Source: Chitinophaga sancti
GTDB taxonomy: Bacteria > Bacteroidota > Bacteroidia > Chitinophagales > Chitinophagaceae
Length of the DNA stretch: 64,000 nt
Assembly (NCBI RefSeq): GCF_034424315.1
Contig: NZ_CP139972.1
Location: 3,162,001 to 3,226,000 of the forward strand
Direction of reading: 5' to 3'
This document shows positions 1-9,240 of the stretch, piece by piece; within the stretch, counting starts at the first letter, position 1; each line of letters begins with the position of its first letter. Under the pieces are notes generated by a model. That model did not search any database, was not told the origin of the DNA, and worked only from the letters and a program-made list of their open reading frames with translations. The position numbers and the translations under genes were made by a program.

Positions 1-1
1 C

Positions 2-2362
2 CTGATTGTTATTCTTGTGATCGTTCTCCTCACCAAAAGTGAAATGCAGGCTCAGATGAGAATGCTTAACAGCAGAATGGATCAACTACAAGCAACTAAA
101 AGGGAATGGGACACTACAACGGTTATCGACACGGCACCTCCGCCGGTCTATACACCACCACCTGCTAATACACCGCCACCACCGCCTCAGCCAGTGGCAC
201 CACCGCCTCCTCCTCTTCCACCGCCTCCTGTAACAAATCTGGAGCCAGTGCAACAGCGGGCGCCAGCGCTGGTGGAAGAAAAAATCATTGCTACACCAAC
301 TGTTACGATTGAGGATACTCCGCCACCACCACCCGCTCCTACATTCTGGGAGAAATATCCGGACCTGGAGAAATTCATTGGTGAAAATCTATTCAACAAG
401 ATTGGTATTGGTGTACTGGTGATCGGTATCGGGTTCTTCCTGAAATATGCGATTGACAAAAACTGGATCAATGAAACCGGTCGTACCTTCATTGGTATCC
501 TATGCGGTGGTATCCTGCTGGGGATTGCACACCGTATGCGCAAAAGCTTTGCAGCCTTCAGTTCCGTGCTGGTAGGCGGTGGCGTGGCCATATTGTATTT
601 CAGTATCACCATTGCGTTTCAGCAATATCATCTTATAGGTCAGGCCCCTGCCTTCAGCATGATGGTATTGATCACTGCCTTCACGGTTCTTTTATCAATC
701 AGCTATAATCGTGTAGAACTGGCCGTACTGGGCATCCTGGGAGGCTTTACAGCACCCTTTCTCGTAAGCACAGGCCATGGTAATGCAAACGTATTATTCA
801 CGTATATCCTTATTCTCAATATGGGTATGCTGGTGCTGGCCTATTACAAAAAGTGGCACCTGGTCAATGTGATTTCCTACCTCGCTACCGTGCTGCTGTT
901 TGGTACCTGGCTGTCATATAGCATTACTACTGAAACTCCCGCCAAACCAGTTCCTTATATCACCGCACTGGTATTCGCTACCTTGTTCTACATCATCTTC
1001 TTCCTCATGAATGTGGTGAACAATATTCGCCTGCACAGGAAATTCAAAGAGCCGGAAATGATCCTCCTGCTCAGCAATACATTCCTGTATTATTCAGCCG
1101 GTATGGTGATACTCTCACACATTCACGGCGGTATGTTCCAGGGATTATTCACAGCAATGGTCGCAGTATTCAATTTCATTTTTGCTTATGTACTGCATAA
1201 GAATAAATATGCAGACAGGCTATTATTATACTTCCTGATTGGCCTGGTGCTTTCCTTCCTGAGCCTTGCTGCGCCGGTACAATTGAAAGGTCACTACATC
1301 ACATTATTCTGGGCTGCAGAAAGTGTGTTGCTGTTATACCTGTACCAGCGTTCTGAGCTGAAGCTGATGAAAATTGCATCACTGCTTGTATTGGTCCTGG
1401 CTGCCATCAGCCTGATCATGGACTGGTTTAAGGTATATGGCTACAACATGGCCGATATGACGCCGGTGATCAACAGGGGCTTTATTACCAACCTGGCTTG
1501 CATTGCAGCATTATACCTGTACAGAAGGTTCCTGAACAAAGAGCAGGACACAAACTTCTTTCCTGTGCTGCCATTGCCACATGTGAAATTATTGCTGGAC
1601 CTGGCTTTAATTGCATTGGTATATACGACCGTACAGCTGGAAGTATTCTTCCAGTACCATAAATATGCAACACCTATTGCCCGCCAGATGACGCACTTCG
1701 TCAACTACCTTACATTGTGTGTGTTACTTTACCTAAGCAGCAAAGGCCAGGTCATATTCAGGTACATTGTTATGGTGCTTACCTTCATCGCACTTATTGT
1801 ATTCATAGGCGATAATAGCACAGCTGCCCTATTCCGCAACAGATGGCTCCAGGGCGAAAATTATGGTCGCTACTTTGGCTCATATTTTATCATTCCTCCT
1901 GTTATCATAGCAATGGTGTACATGCTCTGGAGATACCTCAAACCCCTGTTCAATAAAAAACAGGCGTTCCTGCTCCAGGTCCTGAATACATTGGTGATAT
2001 TATTTACAATCAGTTCACTGCTGGATCACCTGGTGGTATTGATCGCGTTTCATCCGCATGCAGATATTTATAATATCGTGCAAAGCAATCAGAAAACCGG
2101 TTATAGTATCCTATGGGGAACCTATGCATTTGTACTGATGTTCCTCGGCTTAAAATGGTCTGACAAAAATGTGCGCATTATTGCAATAGCACTCTTTTGT
2201 ATTACCATCATAAAGCTGTTCCTCATCGACATCAGGAGCCTTTCAGAAGGAGGTAAGATCGCCGCATTTATTTCACTGGGCGTATTATTACTGATTATCT
2301 CTTTCATGTATCAACGATTGAAAAAAATTATCCTGGATGACAAACAAGAACAAGAAGTTTAG
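2..2362 (+). CDS. DUF2339 polytopic membrane protein (5' end cut by window edge)
   Basis: Large inner-membrane protein of unknown function. The reading frame is open to the left edge and the residues before the first GTG (position 17) are hydrophobic (LIVILVIVLL), so the true start and a first membrane helix lie outside the window. After this come a short charged helix, then a proline-rich linker of about 80 residues (many PPP runs), then many membrane helices from about residue 125 to the C-terminus, as in DUF2339 proteins. Its end overlaps the start of the DUF3999 gene by 26 bp, so the two are almost certainly cotranscribed. DUF2339 and DUF3999 genes are neighbours in other bacteria too, which suggests one complex; the biochemical role is unknown. 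Confidence 0.85.
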   Translation: MIVILVIVLLTKSEMQAQMRMLNSRMDQLQATKREWDTTTVIDTAPPPVYTPPPANTPPPPPQPVAPPPPPLPPPPVTNLEPVQQRAPALVEEKIIATPTVTIEDTPPPPPAPTFWEKYPDLEKFIGENLFNKIGIGVLVIGIGFFLKYAIDKNWINETGRTFIGILCGGILLGIAHRMRKSFAAFSSVLVGGGVAILYFSITIAFQQYHLIGQAPAFSMMVLITAFTVLLSISYNRVELAVLGILGGFTAPFLVSTGHGNANVLFTYILILNMGMLVLAYYKKWHLVNVISYLATVLLFGTWLSYSITTETPAKPVPYITALVFATLFYIIFFLMNVVNNIRLHRKFKEPEMILLLSNTFLYYSAGMVILSHIHGGMFQGLFTAMVAVFNFIFAYVLHKNKYADRLLLYFLIGLVLSFLSLAAPVQLKGHYITLFWAAESVLLLYLYQRSELKLMKIASLLVLVLAAISLIMDWFKVYGYNMADMTPVINRGFITNLACIAALYLYRRFLNKEQDTNFFPVLPLPHVKLLLDLALIALVYTTVQLEVFFQYHKYATPIARQMTHFVNYLTLCVLLYLSSKGQVIFRYIVMVLTFIALIVFIGDNSTAALFRNRWLQGENYGRYFGSYFIIPPVIIAMVYMLWRYLKPLFNKKQAFLLQVLNTLVILFTISSLLDHLVVLIAFHPHADIYNIVQSNQKTGYSILWGTYAFVLMFLGLKWSDKNVRIIAIALFCITIIKLFLIDIRSLSEGGKIAAFISLGVLLLIISFMYQRLKKIILDDKQEQEV

Positions 2363-3545
2363 TATATTTTTCATCATATTATTCCTGTGCAGCGCTTCAA
2401 TGACTGCACAGGATCTTTCTACAGCGGTTTCAAAAGATTTTTCCTGGCAGGCAGTAACTGATAAGGTACAACGAAGCGGGTTTTATAATATCCTGCTCGA
2501 TCCAAAACTAATGGCATGCAGCGAAACAGCCGATTACACAGACTTTCGCATCTACCAGGATCTGAAGACAGAAGTTCCTTACCTGTTTAAGAAAGAAATC
2601 CTTCATACTGATATTGCCGGCATCAGGTCTTTTACCGTTATAGAAAACAAGCCTGTTATACATGGTACGTCCTCTTTCATTTTCAGTAATGAGACAGGCC
2701 ACCCGGTTGACTATGTAACACTCAGTGTCAAAAACACATGGACATCCAAATTTATGAATGTCACGGGTAGCAATGACCTGAAAAAATGGTACGGATTGGT
2801 ACCGGAATTTTCATTCGATCCTTCCAGACCGCAGATAAACCTGCCACTCACAGACTACAAATACATTCGCCTGCTCATTAATGACTCCCTCGAGGCACCG
2901 CTCAATATTACAGGTGCAGGGCAGTATTATAACGAACAAAAATCCACAAGTCCGCTATCCGTTTTTTGTTCCGGCATGACGATCAGCAATGCGAACAAAA
3001 CGACCACCATCAAACTGGCTTTTGCGCATCAATACGTGATTGATAACCTCTCCTTCAACATTACAGCCCCTGCCCTCTACAAGCGACAGGCATGGGTAAA
3101 CGGAGAATCTTTCACGCTTAGTTCCGGACAGGCAAATGAAATAGCATTACAACAGGCAGTTAAAACAGATACCCTCGTTATACGCATAGACAACCAGGAT
3201 AATCCTCCTTTAAAAATTCAGGACGTAAATGCCTGGCAGGTGCCACGCTACCTGACCGCTTACCTGGAAGAAGGAAAATCATACCTGATCTTAACAGGGA
3301 ATCCTGGCCTCGCTGCGCCAAATTATGATCTTTCTTTTTTTGCTGATAGCCTGAACAGGGAACTTCCCCGTATCGTAGTAGCGAATGAGCAAATGAAACA
3401 TATCAACAAGCCGGCATCAGTTGCAGAAAAGGGTTTCACGCTCTTCACCAGTAAACTTTGGATCTGGATTGCAATCATTGGTATTATCGCACTGCTGGGT
3501 TTCATGGCCTTCCGCATGCTACGCGATATGCAGGAAAAAAAGTGA
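2337..3545 (+). CDS. DUF3999 family periplasmic protein, membrane anchored
   Basis: A 402-residue protein with a signal peptide (FSIFFIILFLCSASMTAQ) and a single C-terminal membrane helix around residues 375-395 (LWIWIAIIGIIALLGFMAF) followed by a short charged tail. The bulk therefore faces the periplasm. The N-terminal stretch (DFSWQAV.., FYNILLDPKL.., DFRIYQDLKTEVPYL) resembles the start of DUF3999 proteins, which show beta-rich domains. It overlaps the upstream DUF2339 gene by 26 bp in another frame, so translation is probably coupled. No catalytic motif is visible. Family assignment is from recalled pattern and gene pairing, not a search. Confidence 0.75.
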   Translation: MTNKNKKFSIFFIILFLCSASMTAQDLSTAVSKDFSWQAVTDKVQRSGFYNILLDPKLMACSETADYTDFRIYQDLKTEVPYLFKKEILHTDIAGIRSFTVIENKPVIHGTSSFIFSNETGHPVDYVTLSVKNTWTSKFMNVTGSNDLKKWYGLVPEFSFDPSRPQINLPLTDYKYIRLLINDSLEAPLNITGAGQYYNEQKSTSPLSVFCSGMTISNANKTTTIKLAFAHQYVIDNLSFNITAPALYKRQAWVNGESFTLSSGQANEIALQQAVKTDTLVIRIDNQDNPPLKIQDVNAWQVPRYLTAYLEEGKSYLILTGNPGLAAPNYDLSFFADSLNRELPRIVVANEQMKHINKPASVAEKGFTLFTSKLWIWIAIIGIIALLGFMAFRMLRDMQEKK

Positions 3546-3598
3546 TACGCACATCCAATGCGTAGCGGTCCATGTACTTTTATCGTAACTTCGAAGTC

Positions 3599-4870
3599 AT
3601 GGGAACACAAATCACCTGTCCTAACTGCAGGCACCAGTTTGTCATGGAGGATGCATTTGCAGCAGATATTGAAAAAGAGATGCGCGGTAAAATGGAAACC
3701 GAATGGCGCAAACGTGTGGATGCATTACAAAATGAAAAAAACCAACTGGCCCAGATCCGCCAGCAGGTAGAACAACAAAAGCAATCACAACAGGAAGAAC
3801 TGAGCAGGTTACTCGAATCAGAAAAGAGTAAACTCCAGGCGTCCTTGTCTGAAAATATCCGTAAGAGCGTATCTGCTACTTACGAAAACCAGTTGCAGCT
3901 CCTGCAACAGGCGAATATCGAACAGGAAGAAAAGCTGAAAGAAGCGAGGCGGCAGGAGCTGGACTTCCTGCGTAAAGAGCAGGATTTGCTGGCGAAAGAA
4001 CAGGAAATCGAAATCTCCATTCAGAAAAAACTGTTGGAAGAACGGAACCTGCTCACCGAAAAGATCCGCCGGGAAGAGGCTGACCGTAACCAGTTGAAAG
4101 ACCATGAACACCAGCTGAAGCTGGCAGAAATGGCAAAACAGCTGGAAGATCAGCGCAAGCTGGCAGAAGAAATGCGCCGTAAAGCAGAACAGGGTTCAAC
4201 ACAGCTGCAGGGGGAAATACAGGAACTGGTGCTGGAAGAACTATTGAAAGGGGCCTTCCCCTTTGATGAAGTGATGGAAGTAGGCAAAGGTGTGAGAGGT
4301 GCTGATTGTATACAATTAATCAGGAACCAGTTCGGACAGGAATGTGGTAAGATCATTTACGAAAGTAAGCGTACCAAAGACTTTGCAAGAGACTGGCTGG
4401 AAAAACTGAAAGCAGATATGCGTAGCCAGGGAGCAGATATTGCCATCCTCGTTACACAGGCAATGCCAAAAGACATGGAACGCTTTGGGGAAAAGGAAGG
4501 TGTATGGATCTGTACGTTTGCGGAAGTAAGAGCATTGGCACATGTACTCAGGGAAGGTATCATCAAAGTGGCAGGTGCGCTTAAAACACAGGAAAACAGG
4601 GGTGATAAGGTGCATATGCTCTATGGTTACCTGACCAGTGGCGAATTTGCAGAACAATGGAAAGCCATCCGCGAAGGATTTATGGCGATGAAGATCTCCA
4701 TTCAGAAAGAAAAAGATGCTATGGAAAAGATCTGGAAAGCGCGTGAGAAACAATTAGAAAAGGTGCTGTTAAATGCGGCGCATATCAAAGGATCTATTGA
4801 AGGCATTGCAGGAACAGATTCTGTGGATCTGAAACTGCTGGAAGATGCGGCAGATGCCTTGTTAGATTAA
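3599..4870 (+). CDS. DUF2130 domain coiled-coil protein
   Basis: A 423-residue cytoplasmic protein. It begins with a short zinc-ribbon-like motif (ITCPNCRHQF), continues with about 200 residues of charged, Gln/Glu/Lys/Arg-rich coiled coil, and ends in the conserved DUF2130 domain (around GAFPFDEVMEVGKGVRGADC and IIYESKRTKDF). The domain has a nuclease-like look (Glu...Lys in ESKRT), but no activity is established. I take the ATG at 3599 rather than an in-frame ATG 27 nt upstream because the CPNC motif normally sits at the N-terminus and a -7-like TAACTTCG lies just before it. A strong terminator follows directly. Confidence 0.8.
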   Translation: MGTQITCPNCRHQFVMEDAFAADIEKEMRGKMETEWRKRVDALQNEKNQLAQIRQQVEQQKQSQQEELSRLLESEKSKLQASLSENIRKSVSATYENQLQLLQQANIEQEEKLKEARRQELDFLRKEQDLLAKEQEIEISIQKKLLEERNLLTEKIRREEADRNQLKDHEHQLKLAEMAKQLEDQRKLAEEMRRKAEQGSTQLQGEIQELVLEELLKGAFPFDEVMEVGKGVRGADCIQLIRNQFGQECGKIIYESKRTKDFARDWLEKLKADMRSQGADIAILVTQAMPKDMERFGEKEGVWICTFAEVRALAHVLREGIIKVAGALKTQENRGDKVHMLYGYLTSGEFAEQWKAIREGFMAMKISIQKEKDAMEKIWKAREKQLEKVLLNAAHIKGSIEGIAGTDSVDLKLLEDAADALLD

Positions 4871-4886
4871 AGCATACATGACTTAT

Positions 4887-4926
4887 AAAAAAATCGCTTT
4901 TGCTTCCGGGCAAAAGCGATTTTTTT
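4887..4926 (+). terminator. Rho-independent terminator after the DUF2130 gene
   Basis: An 11-bp perfect stem (4893-4903 with 4910-4920, ATCGCTTTTGC) with a 6-nt loop is flanked by an A run and a T run, so it could act in both directions. Confidence 0.85.
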
Positions 4927-5043
4927 ATTTACAATGACAGATATTCCACAGACACTACTCAAAAGTGTAGTTTTCCTGCTACAATCGATTTCCTCCGCTA
5001 GTACTCACTTTTTTTCCTTAACTTTTATAGTATTTAGCAGCAC

Positions 5044-5065
5044 TTATCATATCAATATATGATAA
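5044..5065. repeat. Perfect 9-bp inverted repeat, possible operator
   Basis: TTATCATAT (5044-5052) and ATATGATAA (5057-5065) flank a 4-nt spacer. This spacing fits a protein-binding dyad better than a terminator, since no T run follows. No regulator gene is adjacent. Confidence 0.4.
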
Positions 5066-5355
5066 TCATAAGATAATCAATTAGTTAATTTTAAGAATAG
5101 ATTAACAGAAGCTTGCTAAATTTACTAAACGATTTTGCTGTCTCATACGTTGTATATAGAGTAATAAGTCTGTTTGGCATATTTCATGTTGTAACAATAA
5201 TACACCGTTAAAAAAATAATCAACCTGGCAAGCACTTCATTTTATTGATTATCTGATTGAGTAGACAGGATATAACTTATTCACAGTACAGATCTGAAGA
5301 AGATAAAAATTTTAGACCCTGGCAACTGATTTTTATTGAATTAGCGAAACCATAC

Positions 5356-5585
5356 CATACTATTATTCCGTATGTAATAATGCGTTGGTCTGCTAACTAA
5401 TTTCTTGAGTAATTTCTTGCCAACGTTCTTTAATTGAAAAATCACCCACTAAGACGAAAAGTAAATTGTGTTTATTACGCTTGTAATAAATAGGTTGATA
5501 TATGTGTGGGTGATTATTAAAAATGGATTTTCGCATATTCTATAAAAAACCAAAGTATGAGAGGGCTGCTATTTTTAGCGGCCCT
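5356..5585. ncRNA. Candidate structured RNA or repeat element (nested inverted repeats)
   Basis: Four complementary pairs lie in order: CATAC/GTATG (5356-5360/5370-5374), CGTTGG/CCAACG (5383-5388/5420-5425), AATCACCCAC/GTGGGTGATT (5440-5449/5506-5515) enclosing TTTATTAC-gctt-GTAATAAA (5471-5490), and AGGGCTGCT/AGCGGCCCT (5562-5570/5577-5585, one G-U type pair). The enclosed tetraloop hairpin inside a 10-bp closing stem is the strongest part. I recognise no known RNA family and cannot tell the strand. The last hairpin may instead be the apbE terminator (minus strand, with a T run some distance after it). Confidence 0.35.
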
Positions 5586-5682
5586 GCTTATTTTACAGCG
5601 CTCCTGAAGTGTTTCATTTTGTATGCTAATGGTCTGGGTTAATGGCCTGCTGGTGGCTTTAAAATGAAAATGAGTTACTCAT

Positions 5683-6633
5683 TTATTTGGGAAAACCCGG
5701 TGAGAAAGCCTCCTGTATCTCACCTTTGGCATCTTTATAAATAAATCCAGCCTCCAGTTGCAGTTCCGGATGCTGCCTGATAAAAGCAAAAGCACGTTCC
5801 ACGCCCATTAAGATCAGGGCATTGTCAAAGCCATCAGCAGTGATCGCATTTGTAGCCACAACAGTTACACTGATAATATTATTGTGAATCGCCTGGCCGC
5901 TTCGCGGATCTATCGTGTGGGCAAAGCGCTTGCCTCCTGAATCAAAAAATCGGCGGTAATTGCCGCTGGTGGTAACTGCCCGATTGGCTAAGGGAATGAT
6001 GTGCTGGCTTTCGCCTTCAATGCCTACTGTCCAATATTGCTGGTGTGCATTTTGACCTTTGGCACACAGTTCCCCTCCTACGTCTACCAGGTAATCGTGA
6101 ATACCTTTGCTGTCCAGAAAACGACCGATAACATCGCTTGTATAGCCCTGTGCAATGCCATTACAATCGATGCTTACACCAGGTTTTGTACGGGATAAAT
6201 CCCTGCCTTTTATTACCAGGTATTTAGTGCCTACATGGGTCAGCACCTTCTTAATTGCAGCGGGAGATGGGATCTTTCTTTCTGCAGGTGGATGCACACC
6301 AAAGCCCCAGACATCGACCAGTGGTTTTACGGTGATATCGAATGCGCCTTGCGTGATTTTACTGATTTCAACCGATTTTGAAATGACGGCCTGCATATGT
6401 GCATCCATTTGTACATGCCCCTTTTCGTTGAACTGATTGATCAGGGAATTGGGTTTGTACAATGACAGGGATTGATCAATGCCGGCAAAAATGGAATCGA
6501 TGGCTGACTGCAGGGAAGCAGTATCTGCAGAGATATATTTGATGACATAGTAAGTACCCTGCGCCTTTCCTTCCAGCACGGTTTGTGAGAATGCAGAGAA
6601 AGGGAGGAATAATAACAATAATAAAAAACGCAT
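5683..6633 (-). CDS. apbE: ApbE family FAD:protein FMN transferase
   Basis: A 316-residue secreted enzyme that transfers FMN from FAD to a Thr of target flavoproteins such as NqrB/NqrC or RnfG. No such target is encoded in this window. It has a signal peptide (MRFLLLLLFLPFSAFSQ), the nucleotide-binding segment SIDCNGIAQGYTSDVIG, a following VDVGGEL, the TSGNYRRFF/HTIDPRSG motif and the C-terminal ITADGFDNALILMG metal-binding region. I use the ATG at 6633, one base after the TGA of the upstream acyl-CoA dehydrogenase, because it begins the signal peptide cleanly; a start 15 nt upstream would overlap that gene. Very likely cotranscribed with it. Confidence 0.92.
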   Translation of the reverse strand: MRFLLLLLFLPFSAFSQTVLEGKAQGTYYVIKYISADTASLQSAIDSIFAGIDQSLSLYKPNSLINQFNEKGHVQMDAHMQAVISKSVEISKITQGAFDITVKPLVDVWGFGVHPPAERKIPSPAAIKKVLTHVGTKYLVIKGRDLSRTKPGVSIDCNGIAQGYTSDVIGRFLDSKGIHDYLVDVGGELCAKGQNAHQQYWTVGIEGESQHIIPLANRAVTTSGNYRRFFDSGGKRFAHTIDPRSGQAIHNNIISVTVVATNAITADGFDNALILMGVERAFAFIRQHPELQLEAGFIYKDAKGEIQEAFSPGFPK

Positions 6634-6634
6634 A

Positions 6635-7813
6635 TCAATGAAAAGCATCGAGTCCGGTGATATCCTGACCGGTAATTAGTAAGTGAATTTCGTGGGTACC
6701 TTCGTAAGTGATCACGCTTTCCAGGTTCATCATGTGGCGCATGACAGGGAACTCACCGGTGATACCCATACCTCCCAGGATCTGACGGGCATCACGGGCT
6801 ATTTGCGTAGCGATCGCACAGGAATTGCGTTTGGCCATAGAGATCTGCGCCGGGGTGGCCTTACCTTCATTTTTCAGCACGCCTAAGCGCCAGTTCATGA
6901 GCTGTGCTTTGGTAATTTCGGTGATCATTTCTGCCAGCTTCTTTTGTGTAAGCTGGAAGCCCCCGATAGGCCGCCCGAATTGCTCCCTTTCTTTGGCGTA
7001 GCGCAAGGCAGTATCGTAGCAATCCATGGCAGCACCAACCACTCCCCAGGCAATGCCGTAACGGGCAGAAGAAAGGCAGCTTAAAGGCCCTTTCAGTCCT
7101 TTGGCTAATGGCAATATGTTTTCTTTGGGAACCCTGACATTGTCAAAAACGAGTTCGCCGGTGGCGCTGCCGCGGAGACTCCATTTTCCTTTGGTTTCAG
7201 GAGTGGTGAAACCCTCCATACCTCTTTCCACGATGATACCCCTGATGATCCCCGCTTCATCTTTGGCCCAGACTACGGCAACCTGTGCAAAGGGTGCATT
7301 GGAGATCCACATTTTTGCACCATTCAGGATTACATAGTCGCCGTCTTCTTTGAAATGGGTGACCATACCGGAGGGATTGGAACCAAAATCAGGTTCGGTG
7401 AGGCCGAAGCAACCCATCCATTCGCCACTGGCGAGTTTTGGCAGGTATTTCTTCTTTTGTGCCTCACTGCCAAAGGTGTAGATGGGGAACATGACAAGAG
7501 AGCCTTGTACAGAGGCGGTGGAGCGAACACCGCTGTCACCTCTTTCGAGTTCCTGCATCATGAGACCATAGGCTATGTAGTCCATGCCGCCACCGCCGTA
7601 TTCCTGGGGGATAGTAGGACCAAAGCAACCGAGTTCACCGAGGCCAGGAATGATCTGGGAAGGGAAGGTCGCTTGCTGGCAGGCGTCTTCGATAATGGGA
7701 GAGATTTCTTTTTTCACCCATTGTCTGACAGCGTCGCGCACCATAAGGTGTTCGGGGCTGAGAAGGTCGTCTATCTGGAAGTAGTCGGGGGATTGAAACA
7801 AGTCTTTCAGCAT
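6635..7813 (-). CDS. Acyl-CoA dehydrogenase, glutaryl-CoA dehydrogenase-like
   Basis: A 392-residue FAD-dependent dehydrogenase that forms a trans-2,3 double bond in an acyl-CoA. Three family landmarks are visible: the CFGLTEPDFGSNPSG flavin/substrate segment, the WISNAP loop, and the catalytic base Glu in ITYEGTHEIH near the C-terminus. The Arg in GDSGVRSTASVQ corresponds to the arginine that contacts the gamma-carboxylate in glutaryl-CoA dehydrogenases, so a lysine/tryptophan-degradation role (gcdH) is plausible. No other gene of that pathway lies nearby, hence no symbol. It heads a two-gene unit with apbE, and a terminator separates it from pyrF. Confidence 0.88.
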   Translation of the reverse strand: MLKDLFQSPDYFQIDDLLSPEHLMVRDAVRQWVKKEISPIIEDACQQATFPSQIIPGLGELGCFGPTIPQEYGGGGMDYIAYGLMMQELERGDSGVRSTASVQGSLVMFPIYTFGSEAQKKKYLPKLASGEWMGCFGLTEPDFGSNPSGMVTHFKEDGDYVILNGAKMWISNAPFAQVAVVWAKDEAGIIRGIIVERGMEGFTTPETKGKWSLRGSATGELVFDNVRVPKENILPLAKGLKGPLSCLSSARYGIAWGVVGAAMDCYDTALRYAKEREQFGRPIGGFQLTQKKLAEMITEITKAQLMNWRLGVLKNEGKATPAQISMAKRNSCAIATQIARDARQILGGMGITGEFPVMRHMMNLESVITYEGTHEIHLLITGQDITGLDAFH

Positions 7814-7910
7814 GTGGAACAGGTTAGATCAAGAATCAATTTAAAGAAAAATGTGGAAATAGCCCGAAAAATCGGGTCCGTCTTCGGCAGGTCTGATTTG
7901 TTGCGGGGGC

Positions 7911-7950
7911 GCATAAAAAAACACCGCTTAAAGGCGGTGTTTTTTTATGC
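7911..7950 (-). terminator. Terminator after pyrF
   Basis: ACACCGC..GCGGTGT hairpin with a short AAAGG-type loop, flanked by A7 and T7 so that the whole 40 bp is nearly palindromic. It lies downstream of pyrF (minus strand) and upstream of the acyl-CoA dehydrogenase gene. Confidence 0.8.
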
Positions 7951-7986
7951 TTGTTTGAATAAAATAATCCGGGAATATTGTACTTA

Positions 7987-8808
7987 TTACCTGGCAGCCG
8001 GTGCTACATCCAGGTATTCTGCCATTTCCTGTTGCAAAGCCTGTGCAGCTATGCGGGCATCCTGCGCAAAATCTTCACCATTTCCTGCATAAATGATAGA
8101 GCGGCTGGCGTTTACCAGCAGACCACAATCTTTATTCATTGCAACTGCAGAAATCTCCTGCAGGTTGCCACCCTGTGCACCTACACCAGGCACCAGGAAG
8201 AAATGGTCAGGTACTAACTGACGGATATATGCCAGCTGTGCGCTCTGGGTAGCTCCAATCACGAACATCATATTGTCCGGCGTACCCCAGCTCATACCAG
8301 CTTTCAGCACTTTCTCGTACAGCATTTCATCTCCGCTTGGTGTAAGCTGGAAATCCTGGCTGCCTTCATTAGAGGTAAGGCCCAGCATAATGGTCCATTT
8401 CTCATGGAAAGAGAGGAAAGGCTGTACACTGTCGCGACCCATATAAGGGGCTACAGTTACGGCGTCGAAATTATATGTCTCAAAGAATGTCCTGGCATAT
8501 TGTGTAGAGGTATTCCCTATATCTCCGCGTTTGGCATCGGCGATGGTAAAGTGGGTGGTAGGAATGTATTCAACGGTGCGTTGCAGCGATTCCCAGCCGC
8601 GGATACCCATACATTCATAAAAGGCAGTATTGATCTTGTAAGACACGCAAAGATCCTTAGTGGCATCGATAATTGCCTTGTTGAAAGCAAATACCGGGTC
8701 TGCATGTGACAGCAGGTGACGGGGAATCTTCGTAATGTCTGTGTCTAAGCCAACACAGAGATAAGATTGCCTCTCCCTGATCAGATTCACCAATTCGTGT
8801 CGGTTCAT
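7987..8808 (-). CDS. pyrF: Orotidine 5'-phosphate decarboxylase
   Basis: A 273-residue enzyme for the last step of UMP synthesis, OMP to UMP plus CO2. It is the longer type found in Bacteroidota and mycobacteria. The catalytic block FTIADAKRGDIGNTSTQYA (Asp-Ala-Lys-Arg) is intact, and the phosphate-binding end is seen in VPGVGAQGGNLQEI and NASRSIIYAG. The N-terminal substrate segment YLCVGLDTD is present. A single-gene unit with its own -7 element (8829-8836) and terminator. Confidence 0.95.
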   Translation of the reverse strand: MNRHELVNLIRERQSYLCVGLDTDITKIPRHLLSHADPVFAFNKAIIDATKDLCVSYKINTAFYECMGIRGWESLQRTVEYIPTTHFTIADAKRGDIGNTSTQYARTFFETYNFDAVTVAPYMGRDSVQPFLSFHEKWTIMLGLTSNEGSQDFQLTPSGDEMLYEKVLKAGMSWGTPDNMMFVIGATQSAQLAYIRQLVPDHFFLVPGVGAQGGNLQEISAVAMNKDCGLLVNASRSIIYAGNGEDFAQDARIAAQALQQEMAEYLDVAPAAR

Positions 8809-8828
8809 ATAAATACTTATTTGGGGCG

Positions 8829-8836
8829 CAAAGTTA
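8829..8836 (-). promoter_or_regulatory. -7 element of the pyrF promoter
   Basis: TAACTTTG on the minus strand matches the Bacteroidota consensus TAnnTTTG and lies 20 nt before the pyrF ATG. No good TTG is found at the usual 19-21 bp upstream. Confidence 0.45.
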
Positions 8837-9165
8837 AGTAAAACTTATTCAATGCGGGTGTGATGAGTGATATTATACAATTTTATTATGACTGCATGGC
8901 AGTGAAATCTTCCCTATCGTAAAAGTTAAAGTTCTGGTAAATTTTTTAAAAAATGAAATGAACATTTAATGGTTGGAAGATGATTTTGAAATTAATTATT
9001 ACAGCCGTCAGCCCATTTAGGATCTCATTAGGCAAGGGCTGGAGATCTGTTTGATTTTTAAGAATGCAAATGAAATGAGTACTGATACTGGCTGGGTATA
9101 AGTAGAATATAGCTAAGCTTTTAGACAAACAGTTCTCCAATACATCATAAATAGGTCACGATAAG

Positions 9166-9197
9166 GTCACTTCAATATCCGGGGATATTGAAGTGAC
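9166..9197. repeat. 32-bp palindrome (15-bp perfect arms)
   Basis: GTCACTTCAATATCC (9166-9180) is followed by GG and then its exact reverse complement (9183-9197). There is no T run on either side, so it is not a typical terminator. The GGTCAC start is also present 11 bp earlier (9154-9159). It could be an operator, a REP-type element, or an end of a vanished mobile element. Confidence 0.7.
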
Positions 9198-9240
9198 GAA
9201 CTAGTGGCGAAGAAATAATGAAGAAATGATAAACATAGCG

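Larger units (their letters stand above)
4927..5682. other. AT-rich gene-free gap between convergent genes
   Basis: No credible open reading frame, tRNA or IS. The gap holds a 9-bp inverted repeat (5044-5052/5057-5065), a direct repeat TAATTTCTTG (5398-5407 and 5410-5419), and a cluster of inverted repeats from 5356 to 5585 that is listed separately. Because the flanking genes converge here, nothing in the gap is needed as their promoter. Confidence 0.6.

Noticed and set aside
8946..9140. 64-codon minus-strand frame in the gap after pyrF
   Set aside because: No start signal, no family resemblance, AT-rich composition typical of the non-coding gap.
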